The notes under the pieces: model-generated
What the model was told of the DNA's origin: nothing
The model's input: only the letters and a program-made list of their open reading frames with translations
Databases searched by the model: none
In this document: positions 36,281-46,675 of the stretch, in pieces
How the letters are laid out: every line of letters begins with the position of its first letter
Numbering within the stretch: the stretch's first letter is position 1
Position numbers and translations under genes: made by a program
Assembly: GCF_001953745.1 (NCBI RefSeq)
Contig: NZ_LWLN01000002.1
Coordinates: forward strand, 248,001-312,000
Direction of reading: 5' to 3'
DNA length: 64,000 nucleotides
From: Natrinema saccharevitans
Lineage (GTDB): Archaea; Halobacteriota; Halobacteria; Halobacteriales; Natrialbaceae

Positions 36281-38971
36281 ATGCGCCTCCATAACAGGGG
36301 CGTCCGTCAGGACGTCCGCGAGCTCGGCGCATTGCTCGGTGACATCCTCGAGGACCAGACCTCTCGCAAAGCGTTCGAAGCGGTCGAATCGTCTCGCCGG
36401 TCCTCGATCGAGTACCGGTCCGGTGACCGAGAGTCCCGGAAGCCGCTGATCACGGAACTCGAAGACCTGTCGTCTCATCACCAGCGGATCGTCGCTCGCG
36501 GGGTTACGACCTATTTCGAACTAATCAACCTCGCAGAAGAACGCGAGCGGGTTCGGACGATCCGAACCGAATCTCACGAAGGTATCCTCGACGATAGTCT
36601 CGAGACCGTGGCCGAAGAACTCGGCGAGGCTGATATCAAAACTGTCAGACAGATCCTCAACGACGTGCTGATCGAACCGACGTTCACCGCCCACCCGACC
36701 GAAGCCCGTCGCAAGACGGTCAAGTCCAAACTTCGCGAGATTGCAACGTGTCTCGAGACGCTGGACGAACAGTTGCTAACCGAGAAAGACGAGGGACAGG
36801 TCTGGCGCGATATCGACGCCGAGGTGACACGTCTCTGGCAGACACCGCAGGTCCGCAATCGCCAGCCCGAGCCCGAAGACGAGGCGCGCAACGTCCAGTG
36901 GTACCTCGAGAACACGCTGTTCGATGTCGTCGTCGAGGTTTACGACGAGTTCGACGACGCGATCAATACGGAAGTCTCCGGTCCCCTCGACATTCCGAAG
37001 CTCTTCGAGTTTCGTTCTTGGGCGGGGAGCGACCGCGACGGCAACCCCTACGTCACCCCAGAGGTGACCGCGAACACGCTCGAGCGCCAACGATCGGTCG
37101 TCCTCGAGCGCTACCGGGACCAACTCAAGCGCCTCTCCGGTGTCCTGAGCCAGGACGGCAGCCGGATTGACGCCGGCTCGGTGTTTCAGGCCTCCCTCGG
37201 TCGCGACCGTGAACGGCTTGCCGGATAGCGCACGTATGGCCGCGGAGCGCTACCCCAGCGAACCGTATCGCCAGAACTCCAACTCATGCGCGAGCGGCTC
37301 CGCCGCGTCGGCGATGTCCGATCTGGTGGCTACGACGCCGTCGACGATCTCCTCGAGGATCTGTCAGTCGTCGCGCGGAGTCTGCGCAACAATGGGGCCG
37401 AGAGCGTCGTCGACGCCCACGTCGATCCCATCCGCCGGCAGGTCGCGACGTTCGGCTTCTCGCTGGCCAGTCTCGATCTTCGAGACCACCAGCAGAAACA
37501 CACCGCCGCCATCGCCGAGGCTCTCGAGGCCGAAGGGATCGACTACCACGACCTGTCGGAGAACGAGCGCGTCGAGTTCCTGACCGACGCCGTCCTGCAG
37601 GACGAACCCGTGATCGATCTCGAGGCGACCGTAGACCTCTCGGAAGACTCGGCGCGGGTCCTCGAGTTGTTCGACAACTTCGCGGCGTGGCAGACCGAGT
37701 ACGGCGTCGAGGCGATCGACACCTACTGTATCTCGATGACCGAGGAGCCGAGCTACGTCCTCGAGGTGCTCTTTTTGGCGGACCAGGCCGGCGTCGTCTC
37801 CCTGCCCGAGCATTCGGGGATCGACATCGTCCCGCTCTTGGAGACGGAGTACGCCCTCTCGGGCGCACGTCGGATCATGGGCACGCTGTTCGAGAACGAG
37901 GTCTACGCCCAAGCCCTCGAAGCGCGGGGCCGGACCCAGGAGATCATGCTGGGGTACTCGGATTCGAACAAGGAGAACGGTTTCCTCGCGGCCAACTGGT
38001 TGCTGTACAAGAACCAGCGCCGGCTGGGCGAGATCTGCGACGATCACGACGTGACGATGCGGCTGTTTCACGGCCGCGGCGGCTCGATTTCGCGGGGCGG
38101 CGGCCCGATGAACGAGGCGCTGCTGGCGCTGCCGAACAGCACGGTGACGGGCCAGGTCAAGTTCACCGAGCAGGGCGAGGCCATCGCCGAGAAGTACGCC
38201 ACCCCCCGCATCGCCGAGCGAAACATCGAGCAGATGCTCAACGCCCAACTGCGAGCGCGCAAGCAGGCGATCGACCAGCCCGAAGAGGAGGTCCGCGAGG
38301 AGTGGGTCGAGGCCATGGAGACGATGGCCGACGCCGCCCGCCGGGAGTACCGGGACTTCCTCGAGAGCGACGGGTTCGTCCGCTACTTCGAGCAGGCGAC
38401 GCCGATCACCGTCATCGAGGATCTTGATCTGGGCTCGCGGCCGGCCTCCCGCAGCGGCGAGCGCACGGTCGAGGACCTGCGGGCGATTCCGTGGGTGTTC
38501 TCGTGGACCCAGTCGCGATGTATCCTGCCGGGCTGGTACGCTCTTGCGACGGGAATCGACACGTATCTGCACGACTGCGGGTCGATCGAGACGCTCCAGA
38601 CCATGTACGAGCAGTGGCCGTTCTTCCGAACGACCCTCGACAATGCCGCGCTCTCGTTGTCGCGGACCGACCTCGAAATCGCCGAGTGCTACGCGGAGAT
38701 GGCCGAACCGGCCCTTCGCGATAGGTTTTTCTCACGGCTGGGCGCCGAGTACCAGCGGGCGACCGAACTGACTACCGAGATCGGCCAGCGCGAACGCCTC
38801 CACACTCGCGACTGGCTCAGTGAGAATTTAGAATTCCGAAATCCGTACGTCGACCCACTGAATATACTACAGGTGTATCTACTCGACCAGACTGATCGGA
38901 TGAACATCGAGGAACGGACGTTACGGCTGACGGTCAAAGGAATCGCTGCCGGGATGAAAAATACGGGATAA
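36281..38971 (+). pseudogene. ppc: Phosphoenolpyruvate carboxylase, frame-disrupted
   Basis: Together the frames encode about 896 residues, full length for archaeal/bacterial-type PEP carboxylase, which makes oxaloacetate from PEP and bicarbonate. Key sites are present: TFTAHPTEARRKTV (catalytic His), RSWAGSDRDGNP, MLGYSDSNKENG and LFHGRGGSISRGGGP. The 36281 frame stops at a TAG (37226-37228). The segment PDSARMAAERYPSEPYRQ is in the +1 frame, and the original frame resumes at LQLMRERL. An extra T near 37218 and a missing A near 37276 explain this exactly. The two shifts cancel but the stop remains, so no full-length protein is made unless these are sequencing errors. Confidence 0.9.
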
Positions 38972-39050
38972 ACTATCTGGCGACCGCGATTGTCTGTGGA
39001 TGACCGACCGGAAAACGAGCCCCGTTCAGCGAAACAATTCACTGTCTTTG

Positions 39051-39860
39051 TTATTCACCTTCGACGAGGTACAGCCTCCGATTTATAATGAGGTTAGCGA
39101 TCGTATTACTATCCATAATTTCAGTTCTGCCCTCGTCCGGATCCGTCCCCTCGGGATACCGCTTTACTTCGAAGGAATCGAGTGCGTTCCGGTTTTCGGT
39201 GACCGGTTCGATAACCTCGATCAGTTCATCATCCACTCCGTTGTGGAGCGTGTCTCCGACTTCGAAACCGACGACTGGAACGTCATCGGGCCAGTCCCAC
39301 TGGAAGTTCCGAACGTACTGATCGAACTGCCAGACCAACTGTTCGATACCACTCTCCTCAGTGACGGTGTTTTCGGTCGACTGTTCGAGATGGCGGTCCC
39401 AATAGTCGATAGTACACTCCTTCAAATCAGCTTGGAGGTTATCTTCAACGAGTTTCTCTTCGATCGGATAGCCGATCTCGATCGCGATGATCGCATGCTG
39501 GTCGAGGTGATTGAGACATCGCTGGCACTCCATTTCGAAGATAGAGATATCTACCGAGGTTTCTAGAGTGAGATGAGCGAGCTCCTTGCCACAGTTCGGA
39601 CACCAGAGGAAAAGAACGTCGTTGTCTGCCCGGTACATTTCACTGAGGACCGTGAGCTCGTCGAAAGCTTTGTCTTCGGGCAACTGCTGATCTGCGTTCG
39701 ATGTGCTCTCTTCGGTTTCGACGTCTTGCCCAGCAAACTTGGCTAGTTCCCGGTCTTTCAACAGCGCTTTGATCACCGAATCGTGTGAGGAATGAGACTC
39801 TTCCTCGAGAATCTCTTCGATCTGTTCTTTCGTCCAATCTCGAACCCTGATCGTTGCCAT
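39051..39860 (-). CDS. Unknown protein with zinc-ribbon core
   Basis: A 269-residue protein I do not recognise. The first 45 residues (MATIRVRDWTKEQIEEILEE ... SVIKALLKDRELAKF) resemble a ribbon-helix-helix or short DNA-binding domain. A zinc ribbon with CPNCGKE and CQRCLNH follows at about residues 87-118. The C-terminal half is acidic, with a beta-rich segment (DDVPVVGFEVGDTLHNG) and a final EVKRYPEGTDPDEGRTEIMD-type loop. The ATG at 39860 fits an A/T-rich promoter upstream. It converges on ppc. Confidence 0.6.
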   Translation of the reverse strand: MATIRVRDWTKEQIEEILEEESHSSHDSVIKALLKDRELAKFAGQDVETEESTSNADQQLPEDKAFDELTVLSEMYRADNDVLFLWCPNCGKELAHLTLETSVDISIFEMECQRCLNHLDQHAIIAIEIGYPIEEKLVEDNLQADLKECTIDYWDRHLEQSTENTVTEESGIEQLVWQFDQYVRNFQWDWPDDVPVVGFEVGDTLHNGVDDELIEVIEPVTENRNALDSFEVKRYPEGTDPDEGRTEIMDSNTIANLIINRRLYLVEGE

Positions 39861-40065
39861 TGTGTGTGAACTCTTCCCCTATCCAAATAACGTTTCCTAT
39901 ATATTCGACTATCTATTTAGCAAAATAAATGCTGGAGGCGATACGGTCCTCTCAGCAGAGATATAGACGAGACGATTCACTAGCTCACTTACACGCCTCT
40001 ACTCGCATGGAATGCAACACGACCGACTGTCGGGCCCGCGGCAACGTCCGTCGGGCACTACGGGT

Positions 40066-41145
40066 TTACTGCGGGGTGTCCTGATCGGTCAGAGCGATTC
40101 GTCGCCGTACTTCCTCCGGAGATACGGTGATCTGTTCGGCACCGAGACGCTGTGTGACGAGGTCTATCAGCGCAGTTTCTTTCAGGAGTCGTCGGGCGAG
40201 GTCCTGATTGACGCCCAATTTAGTTTTGACCTCGTGGACTGTGATCGACTCGTTGACGATCGTTGTGAGTTCACTGACGGTCAAGCCCTTGGGAATACCG
40301 TGTCCGTCGGCGATGAGCGAGTCATCGCTACCTTCGCTGTTCGTCTCGGCGAGGAGATCGGCTACGGACGTATCGTCTATCTCGGATGGGGTCGAATCGT
40401 CGATTCCGCCTTCGGGAGCGGTATCACGGCTGCTTTCGCTGGTGCCGTTCCCGTTGGTACTGGTCGGAGCGTCCGAGTTATCGGTTTTAATAGCTGCCTC
40501 TGGAGCGTCGTCTTCAACTGACTCCGCTGACCGATCTTCGTCGAACGATGCGGTAGTCTCAGAGGTAGCCGCGTTCGGCTTATCAGACCCGCTTGTCTCT
40601 CTGGCTTCTTCTCTCGATGGATCTGGCTCACTCCGATTGGGGTTCGTATGGTTTCGCATCTGTTTGGTATCGCTGGGGTCGTGGATGTCGTATTCGACCA
40701 TGTATCGTCGGACCGTCTCCGAAGTGACATCGACACCCAGCGCCTCGGTCATCTCGGGGAAGGTATCGTACCGTTCGTAAACGTTCCGTAACGCATCCGG
40801 GTCTTTGTATGCTGGAACAGTGTTCGAACGAGTCCCGTCCGAAGGCGAGCCGACGCTGGTCGGTGAAGCACTATGGGCTTTCTGAGACCCCTCGACCGAT
40901 AGCGTTATCAAGAGGTCGATGTTCGCGTATCGGTCCTCGAGGTCGATGTTGTCCCCTTGGACCGAGATCCCATCGTGAAACTCGATATCGGCGAGGACAG
41001 GCACCCCGACAGTCAGGTTCGCGGTTATTTCATCACGTTCGTGGATCACCTGTTCACCGATTTCGACGTTCTTGACCTCGGCATCGGTCGTTTCTAGGTA
41101 CTCGAGTACCGCAGTTAGTTCCCCAAATGCGTCACTAACTCCCAT
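40066..41145 (-). CDS. Unknown protein with two helix-turn-helix segments
   Basis: A 359-residue protein of unknown function. Residues 1-85 are beta-rich (VIHERDEITANLTVGVPVLAD). Residues 112-160 look like a helix-turn-helix (MTEALGVDVTSETVRRYMVE). Residues 165-270 are a low-complexity acidic linker. The last 75 residues form a second helix-turn-helix-like domain (VHEVKTKLGVNQDLARRLLKE). The layout suggests a transcription regulator. It is on the same strand as the cofG relic, 130 bases downstream of it. Confidence 0.55.
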   Translation of the reverse strand: MGVSDAFGELTAVLEYLETTDAEVKNVEIGEQVIHERDEITANLTVGVPVLADIEFHDGISVQGDNIDLEDRYANIDLLITLSVEGSQKAHSASPTSVGSPSDGTRSNTVPAYKDPDALRNVYERYDTFPEMTEALGVDVTSETVRRYMVEYDIHDPSDTKQMRNHTNPNRSEPDPSREEARETSGSDKPNAATSETTASFDEDRSAESVEDDAPEAAIKTDNSDAPTSTNGNGTSESSRDTAPEGGIDDSTPSEIDDTSVADLLAETNSEGSDDSLIADGHGIPKGLTVSELTTIVNESITVHEVKTKLGVNQDLARRLLKETALIDLVTQRLGAEQITVSPEEVRRRIALTDQDTPQ

Positions 41146-41275
41146 GTGGTATGGTTCTACATGGCACTATTATTGGGTTCACGTGCCGGATATTATTACC
41201 GGAGAATCTGCGAACTCGCGGTACAGAGAGGGGTGATCGATAAGAAGCAGTGTGCCGAAGTCGAGGAGAGGTGGT

Positions 41276-42422
41276 TCACCTCTGTGAATCAATCGACGAG
41301 GTCAGTCTGGCGAGGTGGTCGTTCGATCGAATGGTCTTTCGGACTCGTTTCGCCACCCACGATCGGTCAAGACGCTGTGGCCCGTGAATCTCTCGCTCTT
41401 GGTCGACATAGCGTTCGTAGACCGAGAGCCGTTCAGTTACACACTTCCCCGCGTCATCTGCTAGCTTCTCGAGTCGCCGCAGTTCTGGCCACGAGAAATT
41501 CGGGTTGATACGGTCTTGCGTGATCGGAGACACGCCGCCGAAATCACCGATGCCGCAGTCGAGGAGGTCATCGACCGAGAAGAGGTTCGGTGGTACTTGG
41601 AGTTCGATCGCATCCGGCAACCCGTATCTCGCCATCGCTGTCACACGGCGCATGGTATCGATCGATGGGGACTCGAACTCGGATCGCTCGTTTGGGACCA
41701 CGTTCTGTACGATCACTTCCTGAATGTGACCGTACCGCTCGTGGAGCGCTTTGATCGCGAGAATACTCTCTGCACGATCGCGCCACGTCTCACCGAGTCC
41801 GACGAGAATACCCGTCGTGAACGGGACGGCGAACTCACCGGCAACCTGAATAGTTCGGAGACGCTGTTCCGGGGTCTTCTGTCGCTTCCCCGCGTGAGCG
41901 TCGACAGTAGCGGTCGTCTCTAACATAACGCCCATGCTCGCATTGACCGATGCGAGATACTCCATCTCATCGTAGGTGAGATCACCGGGATTGCTGTGGG
42001 GGAGGATGCCTTCCTCCAACGCGACTTCGCAAGCCCGGTGGAGAAACTCGTGGACGGATCCGTATCCCCATTCGTCGAGTTGGTGGTGGATCTCGGTTAC
42101 CGATCGTCCGGTTTATCCCGAACGTAAACAGAGCTTCCGTGCAGCCGGCTTGGACGCCCTGACGAAGCACCGTTCGGATCTCATCCATAGACATTAGCGA
42201 GGCTTCGCCCGGTGGATCGAAAAATGAGCAGTACGTACAGGTGTACCGGCATGCCGTCGTCAGAGGCAAAAATACGTTTCTCGCGACGGACAACGTCTCC
42301 GGCGCGGTGACGTCGTCCGCGGAAACAGAGAGCAGTTCCTCGATCTCGTTTGCTCGGATCCGGATTTCATCTTCGCCGAACTGCAGCCTCGACCCCGCGG
42401 AATCGTTCGCAGTGTCCATCAT
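41276..42422 (-). pseudogene. cofG: CofG (FO synthase subunit 1), frame-disrupted
   Basis: CofG, a radical-SAM enzyme, works with CofH to make FO, the precursor of F420. The N-terminal part has CRYTCTYCSF, the CxxxCxxC cluster motif. It then runs to EALFTFG, where the frame breaks. DKPDDR is in a second frame, and TEIHHQLDEWGYGSVHEFL begins a third that continues to the stop. Restoring one G near 42118 and one base near 42097 rebuilds a normal CofG. The likely start is the ATG at 42422 rather than 42473, giving the usual N-terminus length. cofH is intact 8 kb away. Confidence 0.88.
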
Positions 42423-42495
42423 CCCTCGTGTCACTGCGTCCGGACAAAACAGTTGTGACGGAACGAACCGCAATGGTGGGAGACGAAACGGTCAC

Positions 42496-44298
42496 TCAGT
42501 CAGTGATGGCCTGCCTGTTTGTCGCGACCGCCCAATTGCTGGGGTCTATCTCACGGCCCTCGAAAGCCGTGTACTCCGGATATGCGGTGAACACGAGGTA
42601 CTCCGTTCGTTCGTGAAGGTACTCGACTAGAGTATGCAGGTTGTCGTCCGCTAGCCCGCCGAGACCGTCGACGAGCAGAAGCGGCACCGCCTCGTCGACG
42701 TCGAACGATTCGTAGCCTGCGAGCGCTGCGACGAAGCCGATAAGTTCGAGTTCGCCCTCACTGAGGGCATCGAGACTGGCTTCTCGGCCGTCACGAGCGA
42801 CGACCAGATCGAAGTCGGCGGTGAGACGGGCGGTTTCGAACCCCGTTCCAAACCGGGAAAGAATTTCATCCATCGCTTCGTCGAACGCCTCTCGAGCGCG
42901 GTGTTTGATCCTGTCTTTGCGATTCCGGAGTTCTTCGATCTCGGACCGAATTTCTTCGCTCTCGGCCTCGAGCGTCTCGACTTGTTCGGCCCGAGTTTCG
43001 AGTTGGGATAGCTCGTCTCTGACGTCGTTCAGTTCTGCTTCACGATACTTTATTTTGCTTTCAACGTCGGAGATCGCTTCGACGGTCTCGTCGACGGCGT
43101 CTGAGAGCTCTTCGACCTCTTCTTGGGCGTCTCGGTACCGTTCCTCCGCTTCGTCGAGACTCTGACGCCGATCGGCGAGCGTGTCCTCCAGTTCCGTTAT
43201 CTCACTTTCCAGATCACGCTTTCGACGCTCCGCCTGATCGATCTCTTCGCGGCGGGCTTCGAGTTCCTGTACTCTATCGTGATACTGCTCTTTCTGTGCC
43301 CGCAGATCCGTGATTTTGTCACCAAGCTGGTCGAGCCGTTCCTCCATCTCCTCACGCTGGGCCTCGTTCCCGCAGGTCCAACAAACCACGTTGTCTTCCG
43401 TTAATTCGCGCTCGACCTCCGTCAAGAGATCGAGTCGATTTTCCTTTAGAACCATCTCGTTCGCGGAGTACACTGACTGCAGTACCTCGGAGTCCCGTTC
43501 GATTTGTTGCAGTTTGTCTCGGGCAGTTGCAAGTTTCCCCTCGATATCATCGTCCTCTGGAATTTCGAGCGACTCGAGCTCCGATCTGCGCTGCTGGAGA
43601 CGGTCTTCGGTCCGTTCGATGGTCCGTTCCAGTCTATCGATCTGGTTTTCGGCCTGATTCAGTTCCGTCTGGACGTCACTTAACCGTTGCTGTGGTGACG
43701 CGTCCTCGTCTTCGTTAGTTCCCTCCTCAGAGTCGCTGGCGGTGATTTCGTCGCGCTTTTCGCGTAACTCCTCGATCTCTTTCTCGAGTTGGGTGACTTG
43801 TTCCTGTACGCCGGGTAGGCGTTTTTTCGCCTCTCTCGCCTGTGAGAGCTCCGACTGTATCTGTTCGCGTTCGCGTTTCAGATCGGCAATTTGTTCGTCG
43901 ATATTCTGAAAATCGAGCGGGCGCATGAGAACCTCCTCCAAGTTCTCTCCCTGGCGAACGGCACTGCGGACCTCGTTCCGCTCGTCGAGACAGGCGAACA
44001 GCTCCGTTCGAATGACGTCGTACTCGTTTTCGAGGTACGGGGTACCGCTCCGCCGGACGGTTCCGTTCTCGCGGGCGAGAGTGACCGTGATATCACGGTC
44101 GGGTGTCTGGAGCTTCACCCGGCCGCTATCCTTGTTTTCGGTCAGTTCCGTCGACGTTCCGAGTGCAGTCTTGATGGCCTCGATGAAGCTCGATTTTCCC
44201 TGCCAGTTCGAGCCTCTAACAGCGTTCAACCCCGGTTCGATGGTCGTCTTTCCGTCGAGTATTCCAGCGATGTTTTCGATTTCGATATTCCAAGTCAT
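42496..44298 (-). CDS. Archaea-specific SMC-related protein (ASRP)
   Basis: This 600-residue Rad50/SMC-like ATPase has an N-terminal Walker A variant GSNWQGKSSF (about 29-38) and long coiled coils at about 125-300 and 330-500. Between them is a zinc-hook-like CWTCGNEAQREEMEE, which has one CxxC. The C-terminal signature is LSEGELELIGFVAAL with Walker B VPLLLVDGLGGL. Haloarchaea often carry it next to rdfA, as here, where the genes are two bases apart. It probably acts on DNA or chromatin; its exact role is not established. Confidence 0.85.
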   Translation of the reverse strand: MTWNIEIENIAGILDGKTTIEPGLNAVRGSNWQGKSSFIEAIKTALGTSTELTENKDSGRVKLQTPDRDITVTLARENGTVRRSGTPYLENEYDVIRTELFACLDERNEVRSAVRQGENLEEVLMRPLDFQNIDEQIADLKREREQIQSELSQAREAKKRLPGVQEQVTQLEKEIEELREKRDEITASDSEEGTNEDEDASPQQRLSDVQTELNQAENQIDRLERTIERTEDRLQQRRSELESLEIPEDDDIEGKLATARDKLQQIERDSEVLQSVYSANEMVLKENRLDLLTEVERELTEDNVVCWTCGNEAQREEMEERLDQLGDKITDLRAQKEQYHDRVQELEARREEIDQAERRKRDLESEITELEDTLADRRQSLDEAEERYRDAQEEVEELSDAVDETVEAISDVESKIKYREAELNDVRDELSQLETRAEQVETLEAESEEIRSEIEELRNRKDRIKHRAREAFDEAMDEILSRFGTGFETARLTADFDLVVARDGREASLDALSEGELELIGFVAALAGYESFDVDEAVPLLLVDGLGGLADDNLHTLVEYLHERTEYLVFTAYPEYTAFEGREIDPSNWAVATNRQAITD

Positions 44299-44300
44299 GA

Positions 44301-44942
44301 TCAGTGAGAGGTGGCGTGCGTTTTGTCGTGCTTTTCGCAGACGTAGCCCTGCTCAACCGCTACTTCGAACGGGATACGAGTCGGACAGGATTCGCAACTG
44401 AGTTGGATTTGAACCGCAATGGATGACGATTCGACGCCTTCGATCTGCCCTTTCGACTCCAGAGACGATAGTGCACGTTCGGCTTTCTCCCTCGTGACCT
44501 CACGAGCTACTTCGATGCTCTCGCGCTCCCACTCCGTCTCGGCAGTCTGTGGCGATTTGTCCCCGCCGAGACACTCCTGTAGGTGGTTTCTCATCGTCCC
44601 GTACGATACCATGTCCTCGAGAACCTGATCGCCGTCGATTCCGTCTGCCGAGAGGCTCTCGATCATTTCCTCACGGACTAGTTCGCCGTCACTGCGTAGC
44701 GCCTCGTAATCGCTATCGACGCGAGCCCCCAGCGAATCGCGACCGTGCTCATCGTACACCTGTTTGAGGAGGCGTTTGTTGAACCACTCCGTGAGCGATC
44801 GGTACCCCATCGGTGCCCGGTCATCTAGCCCTTTCCACCGGGCGAGGAGTCCCTCATCGATCGATTCGTACCTCGGATCGGCGGATTCCAAACCGTACCG
44901 TTCGACGGCAGCATCCACTTTGCAACCGGGATCAGTTGGCAT
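44301..44942 (-). CDS. rdfA: Rod-determining factor RdfA
   Basis: This 213-residue protein matches RdfA: CKVDAAVERYGL at the N-terminus, LLARWKGLDDRAPMGYRSLTEWFNKRLL (parts: LLARWKG, SLTEWFNKRLL), MVSYGTMRNHLQECLG, and a C-terminal pair of cysteines CESCP with CEKHD. RdfA was identified in Haloferax as needed for rod-shaped cells. It is the first gene of a pair with ASRP. Two direct copies of AGTTAACA-N-TTAGTCYGTTAAT lie 95-170 bases upstream and are likely regulator sites. Confidence 0.85.
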   Translation of the reverse strand: MPTDPGCKVDAAVERYGLESADPRYESIDEGLLARWKGLDDRAPMGYRSLTEWFNKRLLKQVYDEHGRDSLGARVDSDYEALRSDGELVREEMIESLSADGIDGDQVLEDMVSYGTMRNHLQECLGGDKSPQTAETEWERESIEVAREVTREKAERALSSLESKGQIEGVESSSIAVQIQLSCESCPTRIPFEVAVEQGYVCEKHDKTHATSH

Positions 44943-45037
44943 TACATATTCTTACTCGACCACCAGTGATAAATCTTGACGAAGCGTGTACGTGCCGTAC
45001 CTCCTCTGCGCTTACCTGTTTGACTGGTGAGGACTTA

Positions 45038-45113
45038 GTTAACATACTAAGTCTGTTAATGGCTGCTGACGGAGGGTGCGCGGTTAGATAGTTAACAAGA
45101 TTAGTCCGTTAAT
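45038..45113. promoter_or_regulatory. Direct-repeat operator upstream of rdfA
   Basis: Two similar 23-base boxes, GTTAACATACTAAGTCTGTT (about 45038) and GTTAACAAGATTAGTCCGTT (45091), are each followed by AAT. The start-to-start distance is about 52 bases, five helical turns. Each box has half-sites GTTAAC and TTAGT/GTTAAT. They lie in the only promoter region of the rdfA-ASRP pair. Confidence 0.6.
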
Positions 45114-45183
45114 TATAGTTGGTAAAACGTCTTTTATCGGCAGCGAAGAAGTACACCGCTGGCAGATAGTCGGTACTACCAGT

Positions 45184-46482
45184 TCAGAGCCGGTCCCAGA
45201 GTTCGGCGCTCGCCTCACCGACGGACTCCAGTTCAGCCTCGTCGACGCCACTGATTCCCTGGTCTGGACTGTACGCGATTTTTCCATCGATGACGGTCCG
45301 CGTCACGTCAGCTCTGCTTGCGGCACTGACGACGTAATAGGGAGCACTTTCCGGGAGCACAGGGTTCGGACCGAGGTCGAGTGTGACGAAGTCGCCGCGT
45401 TTCCCGACTTCGATGCTACCGATTCGGTCTTCCATTCCGAGAACTTCCGCGCTGCCGATAGTCGCCCACTCGAGGGCTTTCGCCATGTCGAAGCCGCTCG
45501 GGTCGTTCTTCTTCAGTTTGTGGATGCCGACGGCCGACCGCATCGTTTCGAACATGTCGGGATCCCAGCCGTCGTCCCCGATGCCGATCGTCATGTCGAG
45601 TTCTTCCATCGTCTCGACGTCGGCGATGCCGACCGCGTTGTTGATGTTCGAGTACGGGTTGTGCGCGACCTTAACGTCGTTTTCGGCCAGAATCTCGAGT
45701 TCTCGTTCCGTGGAGTGGACGCAGTGGGCGGCGATGACGTCCGCCTCGAAGAACCCCATCGAGTCGAGCGCTGGTACGGGTCGCTCGCCGTACTCCTTGA
45801 TCGACTCGTGGACGTCGACCAGTCCTTCCTCGAGATGGATCTGGATCGGTCGATCGTCCTGAATCGCACGCTCGACGCACTCGTCGACGACGTCCTCCGT
45901 GTTCGTAAACAGGGTGTGGAGGCAGTAGTGGCCGGTGATATCGTCGTACTCGTCCTCCACCTCCTGAATGTACCGCTGGTTCTCGTCGATCCCCTCGAGG
46001 GCTTCCGCTTCGGAGTGCCGCGCGGTCGTCTCGAACGAAATCATGCTGCGGATCGGCGTCTGGGAGACGCCGTCGGCGACGGCGTCGAGCGCGCCGGGAA
46101 GCGTGTTCGGCCCGGAGTAGTTGTCACAGAACGCCGTCACGCCACCTTCGACCATCTCGGCAGCCGAGCCGAGGGCGGAGAATCGGGCGTCACGCATCGT
46201 GAACGCTTCGTCGACTTCCCACCAGATGTCGACGAGCGCTTCGTAGAAACTCTCCGGGGACGCGGTCAGCGGGGCGCCGCGAATCGGAAGCGCGTACATG
46301 TGCGTGTGGCAGTTCACCAGGCCGGGAATAACGACCTCGTCGCGAGCGTCGATCGTCTCTTCGGCGGACTCGTATCCGTCGGCGATGTCGATGATTTCGC
46401 CGTCCTCGACGACGACGTGGACCTCTTCTCTGACCTCGCGCTCATCGTTCATGGTGATGAGCGTGCCTGCGTTCAGTATCAC
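45184..46482 (-). CDS. Amidohydrolase (SsnA/TRZ-ATZ type)
   Basis: This 432-residue amidohydrolase-superfamily protein has the metal motif VIPGLVNCHTHMY, a later ligand IQIHLEEG, then IAAHCVHS and the catalytic Asp region IGIGDDGWD. The family includes deaminases and chlorohydrolases acting on guanine, 8-oxoguanine and triazines, and the poorly known SsnA proteins. The metal set looks complete. It is divergent from a hydantoinase-like gene with about 190 bases between starts. Position at the edge of the heterocycle cluster suggests deamination of a ring substrate; this is inference. Confidence 0.85.
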   Translation of the reverse strand: MILNAGTLITMNDEREVREEVHVVVEDGEIIDIADGYESAEETIDARDEVVIPGLVNCHTHMYALPIRGAPLTASPESFYEALVDIWWEVDEAFTMRDARFSALGSAAEMVEGGVTAFCDNYSGPNTLPGALDAVADGVSQTPIRSMISFETTARHSEAEALEGIDENQRYIQEVEDEYDDITGHYCLHTLFTNTEDVVDECVERAIQDDRPIQIHLEEGLVDVHESIKEYGERPVPALDSMGFFEADVIAAHCVHSTERELEILAENDVKVAHNPYSNINNAVGIADVETMEELDMTIGIGDDGWDPDMFETMRSAVGIHKLKKNDPSGFDMAKALEWATIGSAEVLGMEDRIGSIEVGKRGDFVTLDLGPNPVLPESAPYYVVSAASRADVTRTVIDGKIAYSPDQGISGVDEAELESVGEASAELWDRL

Positions 46483-46675
46483 ACCATGGCAGATACTGTC
46501 GTTCTACAAAAAGGTACCTCTGGTCGATGTCGCCGACGTTTCACAGATGGCGCCACATCGGTGCCACAGGCGAGGTCGCTACGTGGCTGCGTTAGCCGAG
46601 ACGTTACGCCCGAAATATGACAAAATAATTACCGTATCGCTAACTGTTTTGGTCGTTCGCGATACGGTTTTGTTC

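Noticed and set aside
37286-38971. A separate gene for the C-terminal 561 residues of Ppc
   Set aside because: The frame equals that of the upstream part and the sequence is one continuous PEP carboxylase; the ATG is simply internal methionine.
41982-42473. Programmed frameshift in cofG
   Set aside because: Two separate one-base losses are needed and no slippery sequence or conserved structure is visible; error or decay is simpler.
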